DNA from: Beta vulgaris subsp. vulgaris
Lineage: Eukaryota > Streptophyta > Magnoliopsida > Caryophyllales > Amaranthaceae
Reading direction: 5' to 3'
Assembly: GCF_026745355.1 (NCBI RefSeq)
Contig: NC_079208.1
Span: 15,810,455 to 15,874,454, forward strand
DNA: 64,000 bases
The notes below the pieces were generated by a model. That model saw only the letters and a program-made list of their open reading frames with translations. It made no database searches and was not told the DNA's origin. The stretch's first letter is position 1, and every line of letters starts with the position of its first letter. A program made the position numbers and the translations under genes. Of the stretch, positions 53,538 through 64,000 are shown piece after piece.

Positions 53538-56500
53538 GAAGGAATTTTGTCCTCGGCTTTAATACAATCATTAAATATAATATGGATCATATTATGGAGA
53601 TAATAAGTTCATTAAATTGGATTGTCTATACGTCTTGCTAGAGAATGCTATAGAAATTCATGTTAGTAAATTATGAACCCAAAGCCCAATTTAATGGAAT
53701 TTTAAGGTCACACATAAGATTTGGATCAACAAAAGAAAAAAAAACTAAAGCTCATAAAGGGCTCTAGGGTGGTCAACAAGAGAGAAGAAAGGAGGGGGAT
53801 TGCCTAACCTAATTATACTTGTATATTAGTTAGGTAATCAAGAGAAAAAGTTATTGTATCTCTCTCAATATTTTTCTCTCTCCTATTCTCTCCAAAAGCC
53901 ACGTTATTTCTCCAAGAAAAGAAGAAGGTTTTCTTCCTTCCAACTAGCTTTGGTGGAGTGTTGATCTGGATTGGTGAACCAAGTAGAGGACTCACGGTTG
54001 CGATTCTATCTCGGATTATAACAAGCTTTGTGGAAGTCACGCTTCAAAGTTAATTCTAAAACTATTAGATGATCCTCGATTGTAATATGCATGAGATCAT
54101 GTTTAACTGCTTATGAATGTGATTCATGAAATTTCGCTTATAGTACTTAAAATCCTACAGTGGTATCAGTTTTAGCCTCTTCCATATAGGTGTTTGGTAA
54201 TAATATTTAGATTTATTTTGATGTGTATGACTAATTTTAATTTGATTAAGGGGAGGAATTGAATTATGGATTGTTTTATTTAATTGGATTAATTAAATGG
54301 AGATTTAATTTGCTTAATTCTTGTTAATAATGGCCGAAATTTTTTAATTAATTCGACCTAGAAAAATTTAATTCAAATTTGGAATGGCCAAATTTTTAAA
54401 AAATATAAAACCCTAATTTCGAAATTCAAATCTAAATTTAGATCTCAAAATTTTTGAAATTTTGGAGAGTTAAATTCATATTATTGATCTAATTATGATG
54501 ATGAAAATTGTTTATGTATGAAACTTAATTCATCTAAAAGAAATTTTATGTGAATAAGAGATTAATTTATGTGAATAATGCTAAAATTAACTAAAATGGA
54601 GATTTTATGTAAATTACAAAAATTAGGGTTCATATAATTACATTGATTTTTTGTATATGACAAATTAATTCATGTAAAAGGAGTTTTATGTGATTTTAAG
54701 GTTAATTGATATGAATTGCCCTAAATTTAATTATAATGATGTTTTAAATTAATTTTCAGAATTAGGCATAAAGGAATTTATGTTTAATTTATTTTGATCA
54801 CTAAATTATTTTAGAAGAAGTTGTAAATTAATTTAATTCTCACAAAAATAAAAGGCGGGAGAAGCAGCAGCCACACTTGGGTGGCTGCTCCAGGTGGTCA
54901 AGGTAGGGCAGCAACAACCATTTTGCGGTAGCAGTGCAAGAAATGTGGCAATAGCAACGTGGCTTGTTAGTCGTGTTTTGCTGCTGCCCAGCAGCGTTGT
55001 TTTCAAAAAAAAAATTGAAAAAATTATTAAAACAGATTTTCAGAATATTAAGCAGATTTTTAGTTAAATAATTCTATAATTTTATTCTTTAATCTAACTA
55101 AAATTAGTAGGCTAGATTTTCTAGGTTAGAATCTTTAGGTGGCCGGTTAGAAATTACTTAAATATTTTATCTTGTTGCTTTAATTAAGAATATTTGATAT
55201 TTTGATTGTTGGCAAGCATAATATATGATATTATTATGTGGCTTTTTATATTTTATATAATTGCTATGAATGACTAGTGTGGCCCAAATTTAAGTTAGAA
55301 AATACAATCTGCATATCGTGATGTATTCTTGTAATTCAAATACGATATGCGTATCCTTAAGTATTTTTGTAATTTATTTAATTAAGATAATTTTAAATTA
55401 TTTTGATACTTATGTAATCCAAAGACGAGTCCATCAAGAGAAGGCACATGGCTAAGATGGATGGAGATCCATGAAGAGTCCAAGGAGGAGCTCATGATGC
55501 TTAATTCTTCGGATTAGGAGCCATACTAGATCATATATATTTTGCATTTTAATTATTATTTAAAATGCTTATAAGTTTATTGTATGTTGGTTATCAATGC
55601 GCTAGAGTTCACTAACTCATAACAACATAATAAACTTAGGTCCCGCAAATATTAAGGTTAGCTTGTCCAAACATAAAGTACTTATAAACCCTTAATTAAT
55701 AGTAATAGGTCATGCCTCCGCATGTGTCATCATTAATTTTGGAAGATAAGGTGAAATTGGGAATTTCACAACTTAGTTTGGTTATCCTTAACAACATCAT
55801 CAAAAGCGTTTTGGATGTTGAAGCAAGAGATAGTTAATCATGCACTGTTTACGAATCTAAACAAGAATTATGAAATGTTATAATAGTGAAAGAGTTTATT
55901 TACCTTGAAAATGTAACTTTAAGATAAAGCCTCCATCTGCTTAATGTTGCATGTTGATAGGATCTTGTATTCACTTATTCAATGGGATATTAAAATTGAA
56001 TAGGTGATCAACCTAGAAACCTTTTGCATGTTTAGGTTGTTTCATAAACATAAAATTGAACTTTGCTTTGGTTTTCTGTTTGTGAATACTATGTCTAATA
56101 AGAACAACAACAACTCTGATTTCAACATTTGTCCTTTTCTCGAAAAGGACATGATGAATGGTGAAAACATCATTAATTCGAAAACGACCCTAAGACTCGT
56201 AGTGAGGTTTGAGGGTTGAGAGGATATCTTAGAAATCCCACTTCATGTGACTACTGATGAATCAATTGAAGCAGACAAATGTCGTGCTAAGAGGGCCAAT
56301 GATATGTCTATACCAATCACTTCCCTGATGATAACAGCCATGGAGCCGGACCTCCAAAAGAGGTTAGAACCCAAGGATGCTTATACCATTATGCAAGAGC
56401 TGCGGGCCATGTTCCAAACTCATGCCCGAGTTGAGCGGTATGAGACTAATAGAGAGATACTGGAATATCACATGAAGCCAGGTCACGCTGTTAGCCCTCA

Positions 56501-58324
56501 TGTTTTCACTATGATGGGTCTTTTCAAAAATATGGAATGACTTGGATTCCTTTATAGGGTTGAGTTGGCTACTGACATCATTCTCCATTCATTGCCTAAT
56601 AATTTCAATAAGTTCATGATGACCTTCAACATGAATATATAAATCTGAAAAGACTTTGCAAGAGCTGTATGGTTTGTTGGTCAATGCTGAGAGGAACATC
56701 CTTAAAGAACCAAAAAAAGAGGTTTTGATGGTCCAGAAGGGAAAGGGTTTAAAGAAGAAATGGGCTGGAAAGAAGAACAAAGGCAAGTAAGTCGTCGTTG
56801 TTGCTAAAACCCCGAGCCAACCGCCAAGATAAAGGTCATCGCGAAAAGCAAGTGCTTCCATTGTCACAAGATAGGACACTGGAAGAGGAACTGCCCTCTA
56901 TGCTTGGAGGACAATAAGTTTCTTGCTTCCACTTTAGGTATATTTGTTATAGAAATCAATCTAACTTCTACTTCTTTATAGGTATTGCATACCCGTTGTG
57001 GTTCTCACATAGTTAATGATGTGGAGGGACTGAAAAGAAGTAGGGAGCTGACAAAGGGCGAGAGAGAGCTGCTTGTTGGAAATGGAGCACGGGTTGCTGC
57101 ACTTGCCATATGAAGCTATAGACTGAATTTGCCATCTGGCTTATTTTTAGAACTCACTAATTGTTTTTTTGTTCCTTCAAACTACGAACATAATTTCTGT
57201 TTCTGTTTTAGATTCTGAAGGGTTTTGTTTTGAAATTAAGAAGAAGTGTTGTTCCATTTCCTATAATAATATGTTCTATGCTAGTACTAAATTTATAAAT
57301 GGCTTATATGTGCTTGATAGGTCAGTACAAGTTTATAACATAGATAACAAGAAACAAAAATCAAATGATTCAAACCTTACTATATTTGGCATTGTCTAAT
57401 GGGTCATATAAACCAAAAGCGTATCCAAAAGTTACAACAGGATGGTATTCTTCCATCATTTGATTTCTAATCATTTGATGCATGTGAATCATGCTTAATG
57501 GGTAAGATGACAAAGTCCCCGTTTACTGGAACGGGTGAAAAGGCCAGCGATCTCTTTGGCCTCATACATAAAGATGTTTGTGGTACTATGAGCACAAAGG
57601 CAAGGAGAGGATTTAACTACTTCATTACCTTCACTGGCGATTTGAGTAGATGTGGATATGTCTACTTAATGAAACATAAGTCGGAATCTTTTGACAGATT
57701 CAAAGAGTTCCAAAATGAAGTACAAAATCAACTTGGTAAGACGATAAAAGCACTGTGATCCGATCGTGGTGGCGAGTATTTGAGCCAAGAATTTGATGAT
57801 CGTTTAAAGGATTATGGAATTCTTTCACAATTGACTCCACCAGGAACACCGTAATTAAATGGTGTATCTGAAAGGAGGAATAGGACCTTACTGGATATGG
57901 TTCGATTTATGATGATTCTTGCTGATATTCTGATTTCTTTTGTGGGATATGCTCTCAAAACAACTGCACATACACTGAATAGGTGCCCGTCAAAGGCTGT
58001 AGAAAAGACTCCATATGAGTTTTGGAATGGAAAAACTCCAAACTTGTCTTTTCTTAAGATCCGGGGATGTCAGATCTCTGTAAAACGGTTACTATCCGAC
58101 AAACTTGCACCCAAGTCAGATAAATGTCTCTTTGTGGGATAACCAAAAGAGACAATGGGTTATTACTTCTATAACCATCAAGATAATAAAGTTTTTGTTG
58201 CTCGTGATGGTGTCTTTCTTGAAGGAATTTGTTTCTAGAAAGACAAATGGGAGTACAATTATACTCGAAGATTTTTGGGATGACCAACAACTAGACGTGG
58301 TTCACACAATATCAGAGACGACCT
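53538..58324 (+). mobile_element. Ty1/copia element truncated after integrase
   Basis: A probable 5' LTR ends CA at 54159, followed by TGGTATCAG (54161), the copia primer-binding site. The LTR left border near 53538 is a guess. After a long leader come gag (from about 56090), a zinc knuckle, a protease remnant, and integrase up to about 58290. Reverse transcriptase, RNase H and the 3' LTR are missing: the sequence switches to the gypsy element near 58324. The likely cause is insertion of the gypsy element, with the copia remainder beyond the window. Confidence 0.8.
56090..58324 (+). pseudogene. Copia gag, protease and integrase, interrupted
   Basis: Gag includes MSNKNNNNSDFNICPFLEKD near 56091 and a UBN2-like part (PKDAYTIMQELRAMFQTHAR near 56365). 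The zinc knuckle KCFHCHKIGHWKRNCP is near 56839. A protease remnant (RCGSHIVNDVEGL) lies near 56994. Integrase begins near 57495 (LMGKMTKSPFTGTGEKASDL), with SDRGGEYLSQEFDD near 57759, GVSERRNRT near 57862 and KTPYEFWNGKTPNLSF near 58006. Several stops are present (for example in ALCSDRGG and at 57853), so it is inactive. Confidence 0.85.
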
Positions 58325-58540
58325 GACAACAAACAAATTCTTCAACGGTGAAAAGCTGCAAAACTATTCATCAACAGTTTAAAACTTCAACAAAACAAAA
58401 TTATGAACAGTATAAAGCAGAAGACAAACTGTTCATACACAGTAAAACAACATGATAGATTCGTTCTCCCCAGCGTGTAAATTGAGGACTCTTCTTTAGT
58501 TGAAGGCGGAGAAAAATACAGGGTTACATTAGCTCCTCAG

Positions 58541-58544
<4 letters not shown>

Positions 58545-58573
<29 letters not shown>
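58545..58573 (+). repeat. (TC)n microsatellite
   Basis: This is about 14 uninterrupted TC units in what is probably the gypsy LTR or 3' region. Confidence 0.9.
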
Positions 58574-58576
<3 letters not shown>

Positions 58577-58734
58577 TCAACAAAAATTTGTAACTCTCTT
58601 TCTTACTAGTATCAGTTTCATTTCAAGATAATTTGTAAGCCTTTTGCATTAAACAATGGCTAGTTAGTCCGCCTTACTTTAAATTGTTTTAAGTTTTTAA
58701 TGTTTTTATTTCTCTGTATTATCTATTAACCTCA

Positions 58735-60907
58735 GATCCTTGGCATTATCCAGAGTACTTTGCCTTTCCTGACGAGTATAGGCTAGTGCTCCCGGCCTCC
58801 GGAAGCCGGGTGACTGAATGCCTTGCCGGCCATGTCACTATATATGCGCACATGTTGGACTTTAGACTCCGGTTTCCCTTGGACCCTTTCTTTGTAAAAG
58901 TCTTACGGGCCTCGAACATTTGCTTGGCCCAACTGACGCCTCTGGGATGGCGGAATTTGATGGCATATGCCTGGGTGGTCCGCTACAAAGGCTTCCTGGA
59001 AACCTTGAACCTTTTCCACAAACTGCACTGGATTAAGGAAGACGGTTCAGCCAAAGGGAAAGGGGCCGGGAAGAAGAAGAGGTCCCGGTCTGACGAGACT
59101 GAAGGTCGGGGAGGTTGGATGTCCGTGTACACCAAGGCGGGCAAAATGACAGTATACCCAAACCTGACTTCTCTTAAACATTGGAGGGAGAGGTTCTTTT
59201 GGGTGCAGGTCCCTGATGACTTCCCCTTGCGCCGTCAGTAGACTAAGCCGCAATCACGGATGGAGCACATCCCTGACAGGGGATTGACCCGCCGAGAGCG
59301 AGAGGCTTTCAACTTTTTCGATGCAACCTCCATACCGGCTACTAGGGGGGCCAAGAGGATTATGGTACCTAAATTCTGGCTACCTCATGCCAGCTATGTA
59401 TTCAGTAATCCGGCCTTCTCTGCCCTTAGTTTTTGCACTGCTGAGCCACATGGTGTGTTTATGTTTGTATAGTTGTTCTTGTTTTCTGAGCGTTATAGCC
59501 TTTTGCTACTTTGTTATCTTTACGTTTGCTAATTGCGATATCTTTCTCTGCTTACAGGTCGGGACTTCTTAGTACGTGCGGCTCTCCATGTTGATCACCG
59601 GTACCGTCCTTTGAGCAACATGCCTCCCAAGCCTGCCCGTCGTTTTACCTCAATTCCGACCAGTATCGGAGGCCGAGGTGGCAAAGGCGGTCGTTGAACC
59701 GGCAGGGGTTCGATTGAAGAGGAGGAAAGAGATTCTATGCCCTTAATCCACCGCAAGTCTACCCTTGCCGGGCAGAAACAAGGAAACCGGAGCCCCCCAA
59801 GGAGTAGAATGAGGCTCGGGAGCCTAAGAAAGCGGATATAGCCAAAGCTGCCCCCTCCACCGTTGTGATCCCGGAGTCCACGAGTCTAATCTCGGGCCGG
59901 GTTGTTGAGGTCGACAATGCCTTCCTACGACCAAAAATCTACAAGCAACTCACCCTGCCCGAAATGGTGCCTGGGTTAGAGTCTTTTGCCCGGCCGCGGA
60001 AAGTCGGCTACCTGGAGCGCTCCCGGTTAGAGATACCAGAGGTGCTGAAGAAGCGCTGGTCTAGGTCGTCGGTAAAGGACGGCGAGAAATTCGAGCCCAA
60101 GCTGACCATCTTGGACAACGAATCTCTACTGCTGGACCGTCCTTTAGAAAGTGGGAACCTGGGCTATCGCCTTCTAAAAGCGACCCATCTGAAATACGAC
60201 ATGCCGGTAGTAAGTCCAATCTCCTTTCTTTTTTCTTTCAAGTGAGTTACCGGATTGTTTTTGCAATAATTTCTTTGTGTGATTCTCAGTCAGCTCAATC
60301 CGGCAAGGAACTGTGTGACCTCTACCATTATTTCTAGACTTCTTGTTTTAAGCAGGTAGAGGACCACAAGAAGTTGAAGGGACAGATGGCCGTAGATGAG
60401 CAGGAACTGCTGGCGGCCCAGGATGAGATGAAGGCCACTCAAGGCGCCGAAAAGAAGGCGGACGAGACCCTGACTCAGGCCGTCAAGGAGCATTCTGTGG
60501 CCTTGGCCCAGAAGGATAAAGAGATCAGCCTCCTTCGGGAGCAAATTTTGGAGGCCAAGACCCACGAGCGTGAAGCCGTGAAGGAGTACCGGAAGTCGAT
60601 GGACTTCGTCTCTCGACTGGCCAACCGGTACAACGGAGGTTGGGTCGCGGCCATGAGGTGCGCCAGGCATGCCATTCCCGACTTGGATTGGTCCCAAGTA
60701 GAAGAGGCTCATGGCCACCGGGACTTTGAGCTCCCGGTCGAAGGCGAGGTTTTGGACTATGGGGTCTCTGAGGCCGACATAGCTAATGCTGACCCTCGTG
60801 CCGAATTTGAGAAGGAGCCGATTCAGGAGGCTGACGTCACAGTAAACGACATGGACAATCAAGTGACTGTGACCGGTGCGCTTGAAACCGAGAAGCCCTC
60901 AGAATAG
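58735..60907 (+). pseudogene. Antisense gene of the Tat element (gypsy-type transposon domain plus coiled coil), with introns
   Basis: The first block matches the domain catalogued as putative gypsy type transposon (Transposase_28): YPEYFAFPDEYRLVLP, FPLDPFFVKVLRASN, PLGWRNLMAYAWVVRYKGF. An in-frame TAG at 59239 stands where the sequence continues TKPQSRMEHIPD. A GT-AG intron (59453-59557) splits a Gly codon: PHG joins RDFLVRAALHV. Further on come a stop (about 59696), a frame change, then VDNAFLRPKIYKQLTLPEM. A GTAAGT donor follows MPV near 60210, and a GCAG acceptor opens the last exon at 60356 (VEDHKKLKGQ...), a Lys/Glu-rich coiled coil with WVAAMRCARHAIPDLDW. Such genes accompany Tat elements. 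Its role is not known to me. Confidence 0.7.
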
Positions 60908-61094
60908 GCCACTAGCTTTCCTCTCCTTTTCCTTTATCATTTTTTGCTTTCGCGGTTTTGCCGCCTGTGACTAACTGCTTAGTTCAACTAGGGTTGTAAT
61001 TACTTTCAATCATTAATGAAAAACCCTTTTTTGCCAAACTCTGGTACCGTTTTTATGTTATGTTTGCAATGCTTTACCTTTTGCTTTCGTATTA

Positions 61095-61600
61095 ATCAAA
61101 TCCGGTAGATCCATTAAGGTCATTGACCGGTTAATTAATAATGCAAATTTATAGTTATCCGGCAGATCCTCGTAGGTCATTGACCGGTTAAACACTTTAA
61201 TTAACTCAGGAGATCCACTAAGGTCATTGACTGTCTAATTAATAATGTCAATTTGTCTCATCCGGCAGATCCACGAAGGTCATTGACCAGTAAAGCACTT
61301 TAACTAATTCAGCATATCCACTAAGGTCATTGACTGATTAATTAATAATGCAAATTTATTTTATCCTGCAGATCCACGAGGGTCAGGTAAAGCACTTTAA
61401 CTAATTCAGCAGATCCACTAAGGTCATTGACTGATTAATTAATAATGCAAATTTATTTTATCCGGCAGATCCACGAAGGTCATTGACCGGTAAAGCACTT
61501 TAACTAATTCAGCAGATCCACGAAGGTCATTGACTGATTAATTAATAATGCAAGTTTTAATTATCCAACAGATCCACGAAGGTCGTTGACCGGTATATGT
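61095..61600. repeat. Tandem repeat in the Tat 3' region, about 103-bp dimeric unit, five copies
   Basis: AATAATGCAAATTT recurs near 61137, 61241, 61344, 61441 and 61544. Each unit is made of two half-units, both containing AGATCCAC(G/T)AAGGTCATTGAC. One copy has a small deletion. Tandem repeats between pol and the 3' LTR are typical of Tat elements. Confidence 0.88.
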
Positions 61601-61745
61601 AGACAGTTAAGGAACTTGATGAAGAAGATGCTCATTTTATTAAATAAAACGGCTCTTCCCGGTTGTGCCAGATTTATGGCCTATAACAATAAATAAGAAT
61701 GCTAATAAAGAGTAAATCCTACTGGCAGCAATGCCTGTTTATTAA

Positions 61746-64000
61746 CTACACATAGTATCTTTTGAGGACATTAGCGTTCCAGCTATTCTTCAGCAACTTG
61801 CCCGACATATCTTCGAGTCGGTAGGACCCAGGTACGATTTCTTCCTTGACCAAGTAGGGACCTTCCCAATTAGCGGTGGGTATTGATGGCCACTGGTGCG
61901 GGTTGGGCGGGCCGGACCGTGGGCCGTAGTGGGCTGGGCTGAGATTTCACGGTCCAGGACCAGACCGTGAAATTCATGGGTTGGGTTGGGTGGGCTGGTT
62001 TGCGGGCTGAAAAATCTTGGCCCACACCGGTCTGTTACCGGTTTTCACGGTTCGTGTGTCGGGTGGGCTGGACGGGGCTAACAGGCCGGCATGAGAATTT
62101 TTTTTCAAAATTATTTAATCATTGAAATTATTAATTATTGTTACATAAAATCTTTAAAATGAATTAAAAATATATACAAATATTAATATTAATGAATAAT
62201 TTCATTATTTTTAAATTTGATTGAATTATAATATATGCAATTTCATTAGAATATATACAATTTGATTAAAATATACACAATTTGGTTCAATATTTACTTG
62301 GATTGGGCTGGTCTGGTTCATGGGTCGGTTTCATGGTCCGGGCTGGGCGATTTTGGTGGTGGGCTTTAGTGGGATGGGCTCAAAAAATTTGGCCCACGGC
62401 CCATCCACCAATTTCACGGTTCGAGCTGGACTGGACCGGGCTTTTTGCTGGCCCGACCCACACGGCCCACGAGGTGGGTTGGGCTGGATGGGCTGGATTG
62501 GCCCGCACTGTTGGCCATCTTTAGCGGTGGGCTTTCCGTCCACATGTGTTTTCCCAATTGCTGTTGTGCGTCTGAGTACGAAGTCTCCTTTGGAAATCGG
62601 CCGGCTTCGTACTCGTTTGTTATAGGCCTTGCTTATCCAGTCCATATATGCTGCCGACTTGAGCTCGGCTGCCAGCCTAACTTCTGGTAGAAGGTTTAGG
62701 TCTTCTCTGTGCAGTTGCCCATTCAACTCTGGATCATAGTTCAGGATCCGCTAATTGGGTAGGCCTACTTCCACTGGCAACACCGCTTCAGCCCCAAAGG
62801 CTAGTCTGAAGGGAGTTTCACCGGTAGCTTCCTTTTCTGTGGTTCTGTTGGACCACAGGACAGCCGGAACCATGTCTTCCCAGGCTCCTTTCAGATCGTC
62901 CAACCTTTTCTTCAATGCGTTGAGGATCTGCTTGTTGGCGGCCTCTGCCTGTCCATTACTCTGAGGATGGCATACCGTTGAGTATGCGAACTTTATGCCC
63001 TACGGTCGCAAGAAGTCTCTTATGGGGCCACAATCAAACTGGACGCCATGGTCCATGACAATTCCCATAGGAATCCCAAACCTGGTGATCGATAACGTTT
63101 TGCCAGATGAACTTCTTTACCTGATTAACCGTTATCTTAGCTGTTGGCTCTGCCTCGATCCATTTTGTGAAGTAATCTATGCCCACAATTAAGAATTTCC
63201 TTGCCCCAGATGTCGGTGCGAAAGGTCCCATGATATCCATCCCCCATTGAGCAAAAGGGATAGGGTTTAGGATTGGCTGCAAATCATTTGTCGGCTGGTT
63301 TATCACTGGTGCGAACCGTTGGCACTTGTCACATTTCTTGACGTAGGCTTAGGCATCCGTCAGCATACTAGGCCAGTAGAAGCCTACTCTTAACGCCTTT
63401 AGTGCTAATGCCTTTCCATCGATATGATTCCCACAGATTCCTTCGTGAATCTCCTTAATTATTTTCGTGGCCTCATAGGCCGTTACGCACCTTAATAGAG
63501 GGAATGAGAATCCTTTTTTGTATAACTGGTCCTGGAAGATGCAGTACCAAGATGAGTCCCTTTTAAGCTTATTGGCCGCCATCTTTTTCCTCTGGGAGGG
63601 TGCCTGTCAGTTATAGGCCAAAATATCGTCATACCACTCCGAACTCTGGCCTACAGCGTTGACGGCGGACGAGGGAGTGTCGATGCTGCGTTCCCCCAAA
63701 GTCTCTATCATGACACTTCGCTTCTTGTCACTAACACTCGAGCTTGCTAACTTTGACAAGGCGTCGGCCGCCATGTTTTCTGTTCTCGGTACCAGCTTGA
63801 CCTCAGAGCTCTGTAACCTGGCCGTCATGTTTTTCACCCTGCTGAGATATTTCTGCATTACCGGCTCCCGGGCTTCATACGTTTCCTCAACCTGACTCGA
63901 TATCAGCTGCGAGTCTGTGGTCATCAGGACCTTCTTAGCGCCAGCCGCAATGCTCAGACTTAGTCCGGCTATGGCTGCTTCGTATTCAACTTCGTTATTT
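61746..64000 (-). pseudogene. Tat-type gypsy pol: RNase H and integrase, broken
   Basis: From the window edge: NNEVEYEAAIAGLSLSIAAG and ADALSKLASS (RNase H), a frame break near 63600, KALALKALRVGFYWPSM (integrase zinc-binding part), and FAQWGMDIMGPFAP with IDYFTKWIEAEPTAKIT (integrase core, first Asp). A frameshift follows near 63100. The second Asp is in GIVMDHG and the Glu in QAEAANK in the shifted frame. Two stops are seen (near 63000 and 62754). Then come EDLNLLPEVRLAAE and FVLRRTTAIGK. A hAT MITE (61881-62523) interrupts it before GPYLVKEEIVPGSYRLEDM, and it ends RYYV and TAG at 61746-61748. Confidence 0.85.
61881..62523. mobile_element. hAT-type MITE inserted in gypsy pol
   Basis: Inverted ends TATTGATGGCCA and TGGCCATCTTTA are flanked by the perfect 8-bp duplication GCGGTGGG (61873-61880 and 62524-62531). 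It is 643 bp. Subterminal zones are GC-rich (GGGCTGGGCTG, GGCCCG), the middle is AT-rich. Removing it rejoins the integrase reading frame (KPTA to NWEGPY). Confidence 0.88.

Larger units (their letters stand above)
58324..64000 (-). mobile_element. Tat-type Ty3/gypsy retrotransposon, 3' part, with an antisense gene
   Basis: Reading leftward from the window edge on the minus strand: RNase H of the extra (RVT_3-like) type, then integrase zinc-binding and core domains, integrase C-terminus ending at 61746, a tandem-repeat 3' region (61095-61600), then an antisense gene (58735-60907, plus strand). The left border near TGACAAC (58324) is inferred from where copia homology stops. A second RNase H and an antisense gene of the gypsy-type transposon family fit the Tat (Retand-like) lineage. 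The 5' part lies outside the window. Confidence 0.8.

Noticed and set aside
62282..62625. Trp/Gly-rich ORFs on the plus strand
   Set aside because: They arise from GGGCTGGGCTG-type subterminal repeats of the hAT MITE at 61881-62523.

Overview
The window is plant nuclear DNA, almost certainly from a eudicot with a repeat-rich genome. It is AT-rich. It carries Ty1/copia, Ty3/gypsy Tat-type, L1-type LINE, TRIM-like, hAT, CACTA, Mutator-like, Stowaway, mariner and Helitron sequences, and its introns have plant GT-AG borders. I cannot name the species.

The only host gene I can support is a TBC-domain Rab-GAP on the minus strand. I rebuilt it by hand from 16 coding exons whose phases and splice sites all agree. 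It runs from 50856 down to 7409, about 43.4 kb of DNA for about 778 codons, because three introns (11.4, 11.0 and 8.1 kb) are packed with transposons. Upstream of the first firm exon, a diverged tandem duplication of about 0.65 kb holds two 47-nt candidate first exons. The last few codons are unresolved.

Layout. 1-6.9 kb lies downstream of the gene: a complete non-autonomous hAT element, a 5'-truncated LINE with target-site duplication, a TRIM-like element, and an LTR element with a CACTA element inside it. 9.9-21.35 kb is an intron with nested Mutator-like MITEs, a gypsy integrase remnant, and a degenerate copia split by a hAT MITE. 21.65-32.6 kb is an intron with a decayed LINE, a 4,976-bp mariner element, and a LINE endonuclease fragment. 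34.5-42.6 kb is an intron with a full-length decayed copia element that was later hit by a Stowaway, a small Helitron and an L1 LINE keeping an open 826-codon ORF. 43.7-48.2 kb holds a solo LTR inside a short tandem array, a Helitron and Stowaways. 53-64 kb lies upstream of the gene: a copia cut off before reverse transcriptase, abutting a Tat-type gypsy element (minus strand) with an intron-containing antisense gene, a tandem-repeat 3' region and a hAT MITE in its pol gene.

The most unusual object is the mariner element at 24726-29701. It has TA target duplications, terminal inverted repeats and a DD39D transposase gene on the minus strand, disabled by one frameshift and one stop. It also has a second, convergent, unrelated gene on the plus strand that encodes a Cys-cluster, charged/acidic protein. 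I do not know of plant mariners with a second gene, so this two-gene layout is the best candidate for something undescribed.
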